Assembly (NCBI GenBank): GCA_040437565.1
Contig: JBDOQK010000012.1
Span: forward strand, 372,001 to 436,000
Reading direction: 5' to 3'
Length of the DNA stretch: 64,000 bases
DNA from: Albugo candida
Lineage: Eukaryota > Oomycota > Peronosporomycetes > Albuginales
In this document: piece by piece, positions 19,512 to 28,250 of the stretch
How the letters are laid out: every line of letters starts with the position of its first letter
Numbering within the stretch: position 1 is the stretch's first letter
The notes under the pieces: model-generated
Databases searched by the model: none
Seen by the model: only the letters and a program-made list of their open reading frames with translations
What the model was told of the DNA's origin: nothing
Position numbers and translations under genes: made by a program

Positions 19512-20121
19512 GATCGTCCGCAAGTAGTAAAAGGTTACTGATGTAATCGAGAAGTGATGCATGCTTTTTCCCCATCTCTTTGCGCAAAAGAACCAGTCCT
19601 GGATAGATGATATGCTTCATAATTCTTTTGTGCCACCAACACCATTCAAAAGTTGTGGAAACAGAGAGTTTCATATTGTATGCTCTCTCGAGAGGCTTTT
19701 GTAATAATTTTTCGTTTTCTCTCAGAGCGTCCATACATTTGTATCCCCATTGATTGACAGCGTCTTTGTACTCTTTGTAGTCTCGTGATGCAGCTATATC
19801 CTCATCCTCCTTTAGAATGTTGTCCACAAACGTAGCCAACGCTTCTTTTGTTCGGCGCTGCAAATTATAGACGATATCTCGTAGTGGCAAATACCGTTTA
19901 CGCGACTTGTAATAGCGAATCTTATACTCGAGATACTTTCGCTGATACCAGCGCAGATTACTGAAGCTAAACTCAGTATTTTCGTCAAGTGTTAGCAGAG
20001 AAGGAACTGTAAAAGATGATTCCAAGGCCACGTATGTTGATTCTGGTTCAAGGGCGTATTGGTGGTGTGAAAGAATCGGGGCAATAGCTGATAAGCAAAG
20101 TAACGTGCGTCCTGTAAACAT
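19486..20121 (-). CDS. Putative secreted protein, unknown function
   Basis: Starting at ATG 20121 the protein is 211 residues. The N-terminus MFTGRTLLCLSAIAPILSHH looks like a signal peptide, with cleavage likely soon after. The mature part is rich in Tyr, Arg, Lys and Glu and predicted mostly helical (RWYQRKYLEYKIRYYKSRKR, RDYKEYKDAVNQWGYKCMDAL). The open frame extends upstream to 20361, but that stretch is low-complexity Phe-rich and probably untranslated. No RXLR or CHXC effector motif is seen near the N-terminus. In a plant-pathogenic oomycete such a small lineage-specific secreted protein could be an effector; that is inference only. It is isolated from neighbours by longer non-coding DNA than most genes here. 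Confidence 0.5.
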   Translation of the reverse strand: MFTGRTLLCLSAIAPILSHHQYALEPESTYVALESSFTVPSLLTLDENTEFSFSNLRWYQRKYLEYKIRYYKSRKRYLPLRDIVYNLQRRTKEALATFVDNILKEDEDIAASRDYKEYKDAVNQWGYKCMDALRENEKLLQKPLERAYNMKLSVSTTFEWCWWHKRIMKHIIYPGLVLLRKEMGKKHASLLDYISNLLLLADDHVCPIHQH

Positions 20122-20891
20122 TTTTTCTTCGGTGCAAAATGTCAATATGTGGCTATAATGAATACAACTTTCAAATTGTTCATGCAGAATAGAAACACTT
20201 CCCCGTATCAAAAGTAAAAAAAAGAAAAAGTCATACATAAATGTAGGGTAACTCATGTGGTGTCGTACAGTTTTTCGAAATGAGAGATCAGGTTCAATGG
20301 GACACGTGACGCCTATGTAAGAAAGAAACTTGTATTGTCGAGCTAAGACTATGAGATTCAAATGTGAAATTAGAATTTGAAGTCAACAACATTATCTTCT
20401 GAAAGAACGCATGAAATTGTTAGACATTCCGAAATGTAAGTACGACCGAAGGCAACGCAAAGGCGAGCCCTTAGAGCCTGCTTTCGCATTATTCTAGCAT
20501 CTGAAGACGTAAGACACTCTTATGCGATATTAGACACTTCTGTGAAAGACTGAAAGACTACCTGACCAATTAACGCTTCTTGAAGAAATAGGCTAGACGG
20601 TGAATGTACCCAGTATTCAGTGCAAGTTTATTTGGCGCAAGTGTCGCTCGCCAGGAGCATTCTTTCAAGGGTATTGATTATGCTGGCTTTGAGTTCTATG
20701 TCATAGTATGGTTGAATGCTTGAGCATTGAAGCGTGTTTGCGGATCTTTTTGCTATTTGATTTATGCTTCCTTCAATCAATTGTACGAAGAGCAAATAGC
20801 GTAGAATTTATTCCTCTTGAGCAGAGCATAGACTCTAACTTGCTGTGAAGGGCTATATAAAGTGTGATGATTGTGCAAGATGCCAGTGTGA
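20122..20891. other. Non-coding stretch, nothing recognised
   Basis: About 770 bp without a convincing exon. It includes a Phe-codon-rich open frame in the first 240 bp (the upstream extension of the putative secreted protein). The rest holds no RNA gene, repeat or element I can recognise. It is one of the longest apparently empty stretches in the window. Confidence 0.3.
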
Positions 20892-21536
20892 TTGATATTG
20901 GACCCTGATGGTGCTGTTATCCCTATTTCGCTAAGCATGAAAGTCGATCGCCAATTGTATAAAAGTCGTCGAGCGGTAGTTCTAATGGATCTGGGTAACC
21001 CAGCATTAATCAAATCACTAAATCGATTATTCTGGCCCTATTGCGTCATCGACTTGGTTTTGGTCGAGGCTTCGCACTTGTTGTGGCAGACCTTGCCTTC
21101 ATTGTCGTATATTTACAGCGCCCATGTTGGAAATCGTGGCGTCGTGACGAAAGTGAACTTTCAATATTTGATAGCATACTTTTTTCGAGTACATTACATC
21201 CCATTTGCATCAGATTTGGCCGTATAAAAAAATTGTCCTTCCAATTGCCACTAAAGCGATTTATAACTTGGGCCTCCCCGTTAAAAAGCAACAGACGACA
21301 TGCGATCGCATTCACTCGATCGATTCCTCTCTATTTTGATCTGCAGGCCGTCTCTAGTGACAACATCGTACTATTGGATCCGACTTGATGTCTGGATGCA
21401 ATTTACACCGAATGGAGTCTCACGCTGTAATCTCAAAATTCCGTCAAGTACTAAGAATCAAACTGATCAAGCTGCTATTCAACTCTATCTGCATATGCTC
21501 GTTTTCCAACTTTCGATTCCCGATCTTCCCAGCTAA
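20892..21536 (+). CDS. Unclear gene or gene relic of unknown function
   Basis: Three overlapping open stretches look partly coding. A first exon reads DPDGAVIPISLSMKVDRQLY and SRRAVVLMDL. A GT at 21002-ish and an AG near 21086 would join it in frame to DLAFIVVYLQRPCWKSWRR and, further on, RIKKLSFQLPLKRFITWASP. After another possible junction near 21348 a last part reads RLDVWMQFTPNGVSRC and ends at 21536. I recognise no domain. The pieces need at least one intron each to connect, and the signals are mediocre, so a decaying gene is as likely as a real three-exon gene. Confidence 0.3.
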
Positions 21537-21559
21537 TCCACGTCATATTGTTCAAGATT

Positions 21560-22429
21560 TCACAAAAGGTTTTGAAAAGCTTTTGACAGATTCGTCAACT
21601 TCTTGGCTCCAAGACCAGGACAAACCGCCATTTCTTCCGGGGAGGCATTCATCAAGTTTTTAATCGTTCCAAACGTCGATAATAGAGTAATAATGTCGGT
21701 CTTGTTGATGGATCGGATGCCACCTAATAGATTATTTGCCTGAGATATGAAATCGGTTTCCACTCGTTCCTGAATGAGTGAAGCTGGTTTCTGCTCGTAG
21801 CTTTTCAAAGTCTCGATGTATCTTGCCCCTTCTTGCCAACTCCACGACAGAATTAGCGTGAATTGACTCAACAGCGTGACACGATTGATTTCGAGTAACG
21901 AAACCACGTAATCTTCAATGTCGACAAAACATATAACTATTTTATTCCGGTACGATGTGACATCATCACGTTGTATTCTGCCTATACGCTCCTCGAGGTA
22001 GCTACCGTGCAACAGATGGAATCGTATGCTCAAAAACAGAATACACGTATTGGTGTTTTCGTTCGCATTAAATAGCACGTAATCAGGAACCAGTCCATCG
22101 CGAAACTCGCATACGACATTTTGCATATACTGAAGCAAAGGATTTCCAGTTTGACATCGATTTACTTGAACTGTGACAGAAGCATCTAACGTGGAAATGG
22201 TGGGAGCGTCGGAAATCGCGGAATTATTCGAATTTGACAATTTGTATGATGGTGTGCGTTTTAGATTGGCAAAGCTCTCACCGAAAGTTAGGTAACGCGG
22301 TAAGGAATCAGTGGATTTCTCTCCAGTATTATGTAATTTACGCGAGTCAACAATGGAGTCCTTCGATTCCTTGGCGTCTTTCTTCTCCTCCATATCAGAC
22401 TCATTCGCGATCTTAGTGTCTTTATCCAT
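21560..22429 (-). CDS. ERCC1: ERCC1/Rad10, DNA excision-repair endonuclease subunit
   Basis: Non-catalytic partner of XPF in the nuclease that cuts 5' of lesions in nucleotide-excision and crosslink repair. The charged, disordered N-terminus (about 85 residues) is followed by the central domain: VTVQVNRCQTGNPLLQYMQN, DGLVPDYVLF, CILFLSIRFHLLHGSYLEER, and LILSWSWQEGARYIETLKSYE. The C-terminal tandem helix-hairpin-helix is seen as LLGGIRSINKTDIITLLSTF, MAVCPGLGAKK. These are diagnostic for ERCC1. The start is ATG 22429; no intron is needed. Length 289 residues is typical. Confidence 0.95.
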   Translation of the reverse strand: MDKDTKIANESDMEEKKDAKESKDSIVDSRKLHNTGEKSTDSLPRYLTFGESFANLKRTPSYKLSNSNNSAISDAPTISTLDASVTVQVNRCQTGNPLLQYMQNVVCEFRDGLVPDYVLFNANENTNTCILFLSIRFHLLHGSYLEERIGRIQRDDVTSYRNKIVICFVDIEDYVVSLLEINRVTLLSQFTLILSWSWQEGARYIETLKSYEQKPASLIQERVETDFISQANNLLGGIRSINKTDIITLLSTFGTIKNLMNASPEEMAVCPGLGAKKLTNLSKAFQNLL

Positions 22430-22492
22430 TCGCAATACTTATAATTACACGATGGTGTTTCAGCCAATCCAATTCAAAATCGCATTCATTGG

Positions 22493-22660
22493 GTAAGAAG
22501 TGATGGCCAAGCACTCTAAGCGTCAGNNNNNNNNNNNNNNNNNNNNNNNNNNNNNNNNNNNNNNNNNNNNNNNNNNNNNNNNNNNNNNNNNNNNNNNNNN
22601 NNNNNNNNNNNNNNNNNNNNNNNNNNGTAAGAAGTGATGGCCAAGCACTCTAAGCGTCAG
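22493..22660. repeat. 34-bp direct repeat flanking a 100-N gap (assembly overlap)
   Basis: Bases 22493-22526 recur at 22627-22660 around 100 Ns (22527-22626). The repeated bases include the start codon of the RRM gene, so an apparent extra start at 22503 is only the overlapping contig end. Confidence 0.9.
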
Positions 22661-23876
22661 CGTAAAGAGACCAGTATAGACGAAGAAAACTCCGACATGA
22701 CAAATAAAGGATGCAAAAATGCACATTTAGAGTTGGAAAGTGATTCTTCCAATTCTTCGAGTGATGAAGAGACCGAAAAGACATTATTTCGTCCTTCCAG
22801 CGCGCAAAATCCTTCAGATGCAGAGATTATTCGCGATCAGGACCACCAGCGTGATGTTCGCTCTACAAAGGTAGAAAGGAAAAAAGTCAAGAAAACAAAG
22901 TCAGTAAAAGATGACGACACTGTAGAAGATCAGGATTTATTAGTCGAAGAAGTTGCTCAGAAGGTTGAGGCCACGATATACGTCGAAGGCATCCCTTATG
23001 ATTGTGACGAAGGAGACATCGTGACTCATTTTTCTCCTTGTGGTATCGTTAAGGAAGTTCGACTTCCACGTTATCAGGATTCTGGTAGACCTCGTGGATA
23101 TGCACACGTATTATTCGAATCTGCTTCTTCAATTCCCGGAGCTCTGAAAATGGATAAAAAGTATCTAAAGCGGCGATATCTGTCCGTGAGGAAAGCTGAA
23201 AAGCCTCGTAGTGTGGAGTTAGCATTGGAGCAGCAAAAGCAAGCTAACATCAGTGTAAATAAAATTAAAGGATGTCGAACAGTTTTTATAAAACAGTTAC
23301 CTTACGATATCGAGGAAGNNNNNNNNNNNNNNNNNNNNNNNNNNNNNNNNNNNNNNNNNNNNNNNNNNNNNNNNNNNNNNNNNNNNNNNNNNNNNNNNNN
23401 NNNNNNNNNNNNNNNNNNCTGAAAAGCCTCGTAGTGTGGAGTTAGCATTGGAGCAGCAAAAGCAAGCTAACATCAGTGTAAATAAAATTAAAGGATGTCG
23501 AACAGTTTTTATAAAACAGTTACCTTACGATATCGAGGAAGTTCAAGTAAAACAAGCTCTCCAGAATTGTGGAAACATAGTAAGCGTGCGACTACCATTA
23601 TGGAATGATACGAAAAAGCTCAAAGGTTTTGGCTATGTCGAGTTTGAGAAGGAAGAATCTGCTTTGCAAGCAGTCAAAAAAAGCGGCATGAAAATAGGGA
23701 ATCGTATGGCTCTAATACAACTGGAAACAACTCATTCTGGACCCAAAGCGAGTTTCCGTAAGCGAGACGGGCAATATTGGATAAAGGGAGAAGAGAGTAA
23801 AAAATTGCTTGGCAAACGCCTCGCGGAAAAATCACGACACAAAGTGCGAAAAGTAGCTTCGTCAAAGAGACCATAA
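22637..23876 (+). CDS. Nucleolin-like protein with two RRM domains (contains an assembly overlap)
   Basis: The N-terminus is acidic/Ser-rich and basic by turns (DSSNSSSDEETEK, KVERKKVKKTKSVK), as in nucleolin and yeast Nsr1. RRM1 has RNP2 ATIYVEGIPYD and RNP1 RPRGYAHVLFE. RRM2 has RNP2 RTVFIKQLPYD and RNP1 LKGFGYVEFE. The C-terminus is basic (KRLAEKSRHKVRKV). A 100-N gap at 23319-23418 is flanked by a 123-bp repeat, so the region from SVELALEQQ to LPYDIEE appears twice; the true protein is shorter by about 75 residues than the uncorrected reading. Likely a nucleolar RNA-binding protein in ribosome biogenesis. Confidence 0.85.
23196..23541. repeat. 123-bp direct repeat flanking a 100-N gap (assembly overlap)
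   Basis: Bases 23196-23318 recur at 23419-23541 around 100 Ns, inside the RRM gene. RRM2 RNP2 (TVFIKQLPYD) therefore appears twice although the protein should have it once. Confidence 0.9.
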
Positions 23877-24009
23877 GCGCGAGTCATTGCGTAGAGTCTG
23901 CGTTGGCATGATTGTCTCCAAAATAGAGAGCAGACTTACTTTTCATCATATTACCCTAGTGTACCAGCTAACGATCACGTCACTTTCTGATCGAGTTCTG
24001 CATTGATAT

Positions 24010-24552
24010 TTTATCAAAATGTGCAGCACTGTACAATAGTCTGATCAATATTCGTCGCCAGAATGGGATTCAAATATTACTTCTGTGACTAGTTTATTCC
24101 CATTGCATGACCAATTTTAGCATCTCTGGCACCCTCTCTCAGTCGACCGGAATAATTATCATTATGTATACTTTAGCGTCTCCTGTAGCCGCAACGGTGC
24201 CGTCAGTAGAGAAAATGATAAATTGCATGACGTTAAGTCTCACAAAGATGCTTCTTTGTATGCATTATACGGTAAGACAGAGAGACTCATCTCACTCACA
24301 TTGCAAAGTTTCGGGATGAACGCTGGATCCTTTAACACCAAGTTATCTATGCTAAGGGGTTCGAATGACATTGGATGGCGGTCCACTAAAACAGGCCGCC
24401 ACAAATGAATAAAATTGGTTTAGCGTTCGAGACAAGCTAGTCAAAAAGCGAATTTTGCCCTCTGAGTATACATCATTGCTCGATGCAGCACAGTTTGATA
24501 GAATGATAGGTCTATGTAAGCAAGTCGCGCTCATGGTCGCAGACCCGACATA
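24010..24552 (+). CDS. Small multi-exon gene, unknown function
   Basis: Coding-like stretches on the plus strand connect in frame. One runs SDQYSSPEWDSNITS from about 24040 and, across a 36-bp intron (donor GTGACT near 24087, acceptor TTTTAG), reads HLWHPLSVDRNNYHYVYFSV and SRNGAVSREND. The next reads KLHDVKSHKDASLYALYG with a GTAAGA donor near 24272. The final exon, after an acceptor near 24423, reads VRDKLVKKRILPSEYTSLLD and CKQVALMVADPT and stops at 24552. The start codon and the middle junction are unresolved. I recognise no family. Coordinates are approximate. Confidence 0.4.
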
Positions 24553-24653
24553 GCAGAGCTATCTCGTGTCATTTTATAGCTGTCTCTTGGAACTACGCGA
24601 CATGACCTGCTAGAGCTGCACACTGCTTATCTAAATATAAGACCCGTAGCCAA

Positions 24654-25581
24654 ATGGATGCTTTGCTTTCTCGTTCTGGCGTTCGGCAAGGACTCACTGC
24701 ACTTACACGAGTGAAACAAGTAAATAAATTGCAAGTATCCCTACGGTCCTATTCAGATGTGAAGAAGGATGCGGAAAATGACGCTCTGATGGAACAACTA
24801 CGCCAGCAGCATCTTGAAGAGGAAGAACGAACAAGTATGAGCGCACTAATCATCGAGGCTTCTTTTAAATGTGTCTGATGAAGTATTACCGTATCATGCT
24901 TCTGAGCACGTCTTACCCTCGATAAATAAAGTTGGCATTCCATTTCCTGAAGAAGTATCTGTTGTTTCGGGTGTGAGCCATTGGTCAGCAGGACGGAAGG
25001 TTCCATTGATCGCTCTCTTGACTTTGACTTCTCTCACTATACTTTTAGGTTCAAATCTTCAAACCTGCGCGACATCAAATGCAAAGCGGAACGTACAACA
25101 CGCGTCATTGGGAAATTCGCTTCGAATCGCCAAGTTAGTGGGAAGTTTTTCTTTCGAAGAGGGCTCTAATTGTATCGTGAGTCTAGAAACCTGGGAAAAT
25201 CCATTGATGAAATGGACGAGCACTGATGATCCTTTCCATTCAGTCGTTCTCAAATTCGATACCAAAGAGGAAGCACTGATGTTTGCTCGAAAGCAAAGTA
25301 TGTTAATATTTAGCAAGAGTTTGTTTGGCTAAAAATGTCGCCTCCATGTAGGATGGGAATTTGAGATTGAAGAACCAAGTCCAACAGGCAATTTTGATGG
25401 GGAGCTTTCCTACTCACACAATTTCTTGCCTCTGGATCTAGAGAACAAGATCAAACGAGAAGGTAAAAAATCACACGTGCATTTCCGCCACCCAACTGGA
25501 CGACAAAGTAATTGGGTCAAGACACTAAAGTATCACGGTCAAGGCGAAGTCGAGCAACACGGAGGCGAGAAACCTGAATGA
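24654..25581 (+). CDS. NDUFS4: NADH:ubiquinone oxidoreductase 18 kDa subunit (NDUFS4-like)
   Basis: Accessory subunit of mitochondrial complex I. Exon 1 starts at ATG 24654 with a presequence-like N-terminus ([19 protein letters not shown]). Short introns follow at about 24836-24887 (branch-like CTAATC), 25000-25050, 25126-25185 and 25304-25353. The joined protein gives [59 protein letters not shown] and [12 protein letters not shown], all hallmarks of the NDUFS4/ETC complex I subunit family. A C-terminal extension of about 60 residues ([17 protein letters not shown] and on) goes beyond the usual end and may be lineage specific. Confidence 0.9.
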
Positions 25582-25706
25582 TATCTCATTTTTCCAATAT
25601 GAAATGATACACTTGCATTGAGAATGAAAATTCTTTTCAAAAATGTCAATTTACAACTTCTTCGAAAAAGTTGGGCTCTCCAATGTTTTGCTCCATCCTA
25701 ATGACA

Positions 25707-26629
25707 TTACACCATTATGTGTCCAGCACTTGATGCTGATGTGGTCGATGACTGATTCGGGTTGTAGCGAATCTCCGGGCCTCGCTGAGTCGAATCAGAT
25801 GAATCCATATTTGTCATGTGCGATTGATACGCGGGGTGCTACAATCGGCGATTAATGCAATAGGCGTATCACAGAACATTTTTTTCTTACCTTGTGAATC
25901 AGAAAGAAATTAAAAAGAGCAAGTGCGAGGAATAAAAATCCAATAATGCTTCCTATCCATCCCAAAGAAAAGGCCAATAATGCGATTCTACACACCCAGA
26001 TTCAGTCCACGTCTAAAGACATCCGAAATAAAGCTCACGTACACCAATACATAGCAACTTCGTCCAGGTGCTGTGAATATGAATCCAAAGTTTTTCTTAA
26101 TCTTTTCGGCCAATGATGGAAAGCTCTCATGGTTTTCGCATACAACCAGCCCCGCGGCCAGCACCCTTTCAATGACTCGTTATACGTGAATCCTGCATAA
26201 GACCAATTGACTTACATGATGCAAACATAAACAAGAAGCTGCTCATAATTCTCGAGTCGTGTCAGCGCGACGAAAGAAGTAAGAACCAAAGTGCCAGCGC
26301 CGAACAGATTTGCAAGGCGAAGGTATCCATTGATACGCGCAATGTCCATTCTCGTGATTCGTTCCGCGAGCTCTCCTGCCGGCTCACCGATTGCCCGGGG
26401 AAGGTGAAATTGACTCGCGACAGGTTGTGCTACCGGTACATTTGCAGGCAATTGAGAAGGCATTGGCATTGGAAGAGTGGCTGAAGAGCTGGACGATGTG
26501 GATTTTAGCGTTGAGGACGTAGCGGTCGATGAAGTAGAGGATCCTTCTGTTTGGGAAAGAAATTGCGTGAGTTCAACGCGACATCAACGCATCAACTGAC
26601 GTACGCGGCATGGTCGTTGGTGCCATCAT
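25707..26629 (-). CDS. COPI-associated / TVP15-like membrane protein
   Basis: Start ATG 26629 (MMAPTTMP) joins, across an intron, to a Ser/Thr- and Pro-rich cytosolic stretch, then RINGYLRLANLFGAGTLVLT as the first membrane segment. After an intron (GTAAGT at the exon end near 26214) come MVLAAGLVVCENHESFPSL, FGFIFTAPGRSCYVLV and a last membrane exon RIALLAFSLGWIGSIIGF. The tail exon ends HMTNMDSSDSTQRG and so on, stopping at 25707. Four membrane segments with the R-x-x-N start and a GR-C-Y-x-x-V motif fit the COPI-associated protein family (TVP15), which sits in Golgi membranes. Some exon joins near 25980-26080 are uncertain. Confidence 0.65.
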
Positions 26630-26846
26630 GATAAATTCTTTGTAGTACCTGTCATTACTTATTAGTGCGCGGTATAGAGCAGATATTTGGCAAAATATTT
26701 GATTGACAGAATCAATTGACTCGAAAAAAGTTATGCGATTGAAATACTTTAATGGCTACTTTTGATGCAAATCGTAACAAGCCAATCTATCATAAAGTGG
26801 ATTGGGTCCTTATATCATTTGAAAATCTTACAGACTCAAATTGGCT

Positions 26847-28115
26847 ATGATTCAGTCCTATCAAACTGCCGATTGCCCAGGAGTAAGGCTTCTTGAGCAA
26901 AATGATGTGGAAAAGAGTCAGATTGAGGAGACAGAAAGCGTCACTAGTAGCTCCATGGAAAGCAGTTCTCTATCCATTTCGAGCGAAAGTGACGAACATT
27001 GGAAAGCACTTTCTTGGGCGCAGGAATGGGAATCGATATGGCGGTTCATTGCCAGCGAGCCAATTTGTGTACTTTTAATTTTGATACCTTTTGGCATTTG
27101 GTGTGGTGTTGCGAAATGGAATGATACAGTCACTTTCACAATTAATTTTCTGATTATGATTCCGTTGGCAAAGTTATTGAGCGAGTCAACAGAGGTCATA
27201 GCATGTCACACCGGGGACGTATGTGGCGGATTAGTGAATGCGACATTCGGAAATGCTGTAGAATTAGTTATGGCGATGTTGGCATTGCGGAAGGGTGAAT
27301 TTGCAGTGGTGCAGTCATCATTGATTGGCTCGGTGCTGTCAAATATGTTGTTCGTGCTCGGCAGTAGCTTCCTTGCCGGTGGAATTCGGAGCAGCGAAAC
27401 CACATTCAGCTCCGTTGTAGCAAGCGCAAATTTGTCTTTACTGATGCTCGCAAATTTTGCCATGCTTCTCTCCTCTTATGTATATTTCTATATGGATTTC
27501 AAGTCAGAAGGCGATAAAATGAAAACAACGTTGACATTGTCACGTATTTCGGCTTTGGTTTTACTGTTTCTATATATGCAGTTTCTGGTCTTTCAACTTT
27601 GGACACATTTTCAGTTTTTTCGGGACGAACAAGTGGAAAATGTGAACGTGCGACTCTCATTGCGGGCCAGTGGAGTAGTTCTCCTTGGCTTGACCATTTT
27701 GGTGAGTGTTATTTCCAACTTTTTGGTGTCCTCTATTGATGGATACACAAAGAGCATGCACATCAGTAAGACTTTTGTCGGTATTGTACTTTTACCAATA
27801 GTGGGGAATGCTGTTGAGCACCTGACTGCTATCAAAGTGGCGATGAATGGTAAAATGGAGTTGGCTGTGGGTGTGGCGATTGGCTCAGCCACACAAGTGG
27901 CGCTGTTTATCGTGCCGATAGTTGTCTTAGTTGGCGGAATATTGGGTCAACCGTTGACGCTTGCGTTCCCAAAACTCGACACACTCATTTATTTGATGGC
28001 TGTAGTAATTGTTTATATGGCTGTTGCTGATGGAAAGTCCAATTGGCTTGAAGGTGCGATGCTTTTAACGGCGTATGTGCTCATTGCAATCGCTTTGTTA
28101 TGCGTCCCGTCCTAA
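26847..28115 (+). CDS. Ca2+/H+ antiporter of the CAX/VCX1 family
   Basis: Vacuolar-type cation/proton exchanger. Single exon, 422 residues from ATG 26847. A Ser/Glu-rich cytosolic N-terminus of about 60 residues precedes 11 or so helices. The two diagnostic alpha repeats are present: GLVNATFGNAVELVMAMLAL and GNAVEHLTAIKVAMNGKMEL, continuing AVGVAIGSATQ. Both acidic residues of the GNxxE motifs are intact, so transport should be functional. Length and order match VCX1-type CAX proteins that load Ca2+ into vacuoles. It neighbours a CaM-kinase 4 kb away, but no regulatory link can be read from sequence. Confidence 0.95.
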   Translation: MIQSYQTADCPGVRLLEQNDVEKSQIEETESVTSSSMESSSLSISSESDEHWKALSWAQEWESIWRFIASEPICVLLILIPFGIWCGVAKWNDTVTFTINFLIMIPLAKLLSESTEVIACHTGDVCGGLVNATFGNAVELVMAMLALRKGEFAVVQSSLIGSVLSNMLFVLGSSFLAGGIRSSETTFSSVVASANLSLLMLANFAMLLSSYVYFYMDFKSEGDKMKTTLTLSRISALVLLFLYMQFLVFQLWTHFQFFRDEQVENVNVRLSLRASGVVLLGLTILVSVISNFLVSSIDGYTKSMHISKTFVGIVLLPIVGNAVEHLTAIKVAMNGKMELAVGVAIGSATQVALFIVPIVVLVGGILGQPLTLAFPKLDTLIYLMAVVIVYMAVADGKSNWLEGAMLLTAYVLIAIALLCVPS

Positions 28116-28132
28116 AATAGAGGAAAGGATGT

Positions 28133-28232
28133 NNNNNNNNNNNNNNNNNNNNNNNNNNNNNNNNNNNNNNNNNNNNNNNNNNNNNNNNNNNNNNNNNNNN
28201 NNNNNNNNNNNNNNNNNNNNNNNNNNNNNNNN
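28133..28232. other. Assembly gap (100 N), no flanking overlap
   Basis: A run of 100 N lies between the antiporter stop and the PPR gene. The sequences on each side differ, so real promoter sequence of the PPR gene is probably missing. Confidence 0.9.
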
Positions 28233-28250
28233 CATGTGCAATGTATAGCA

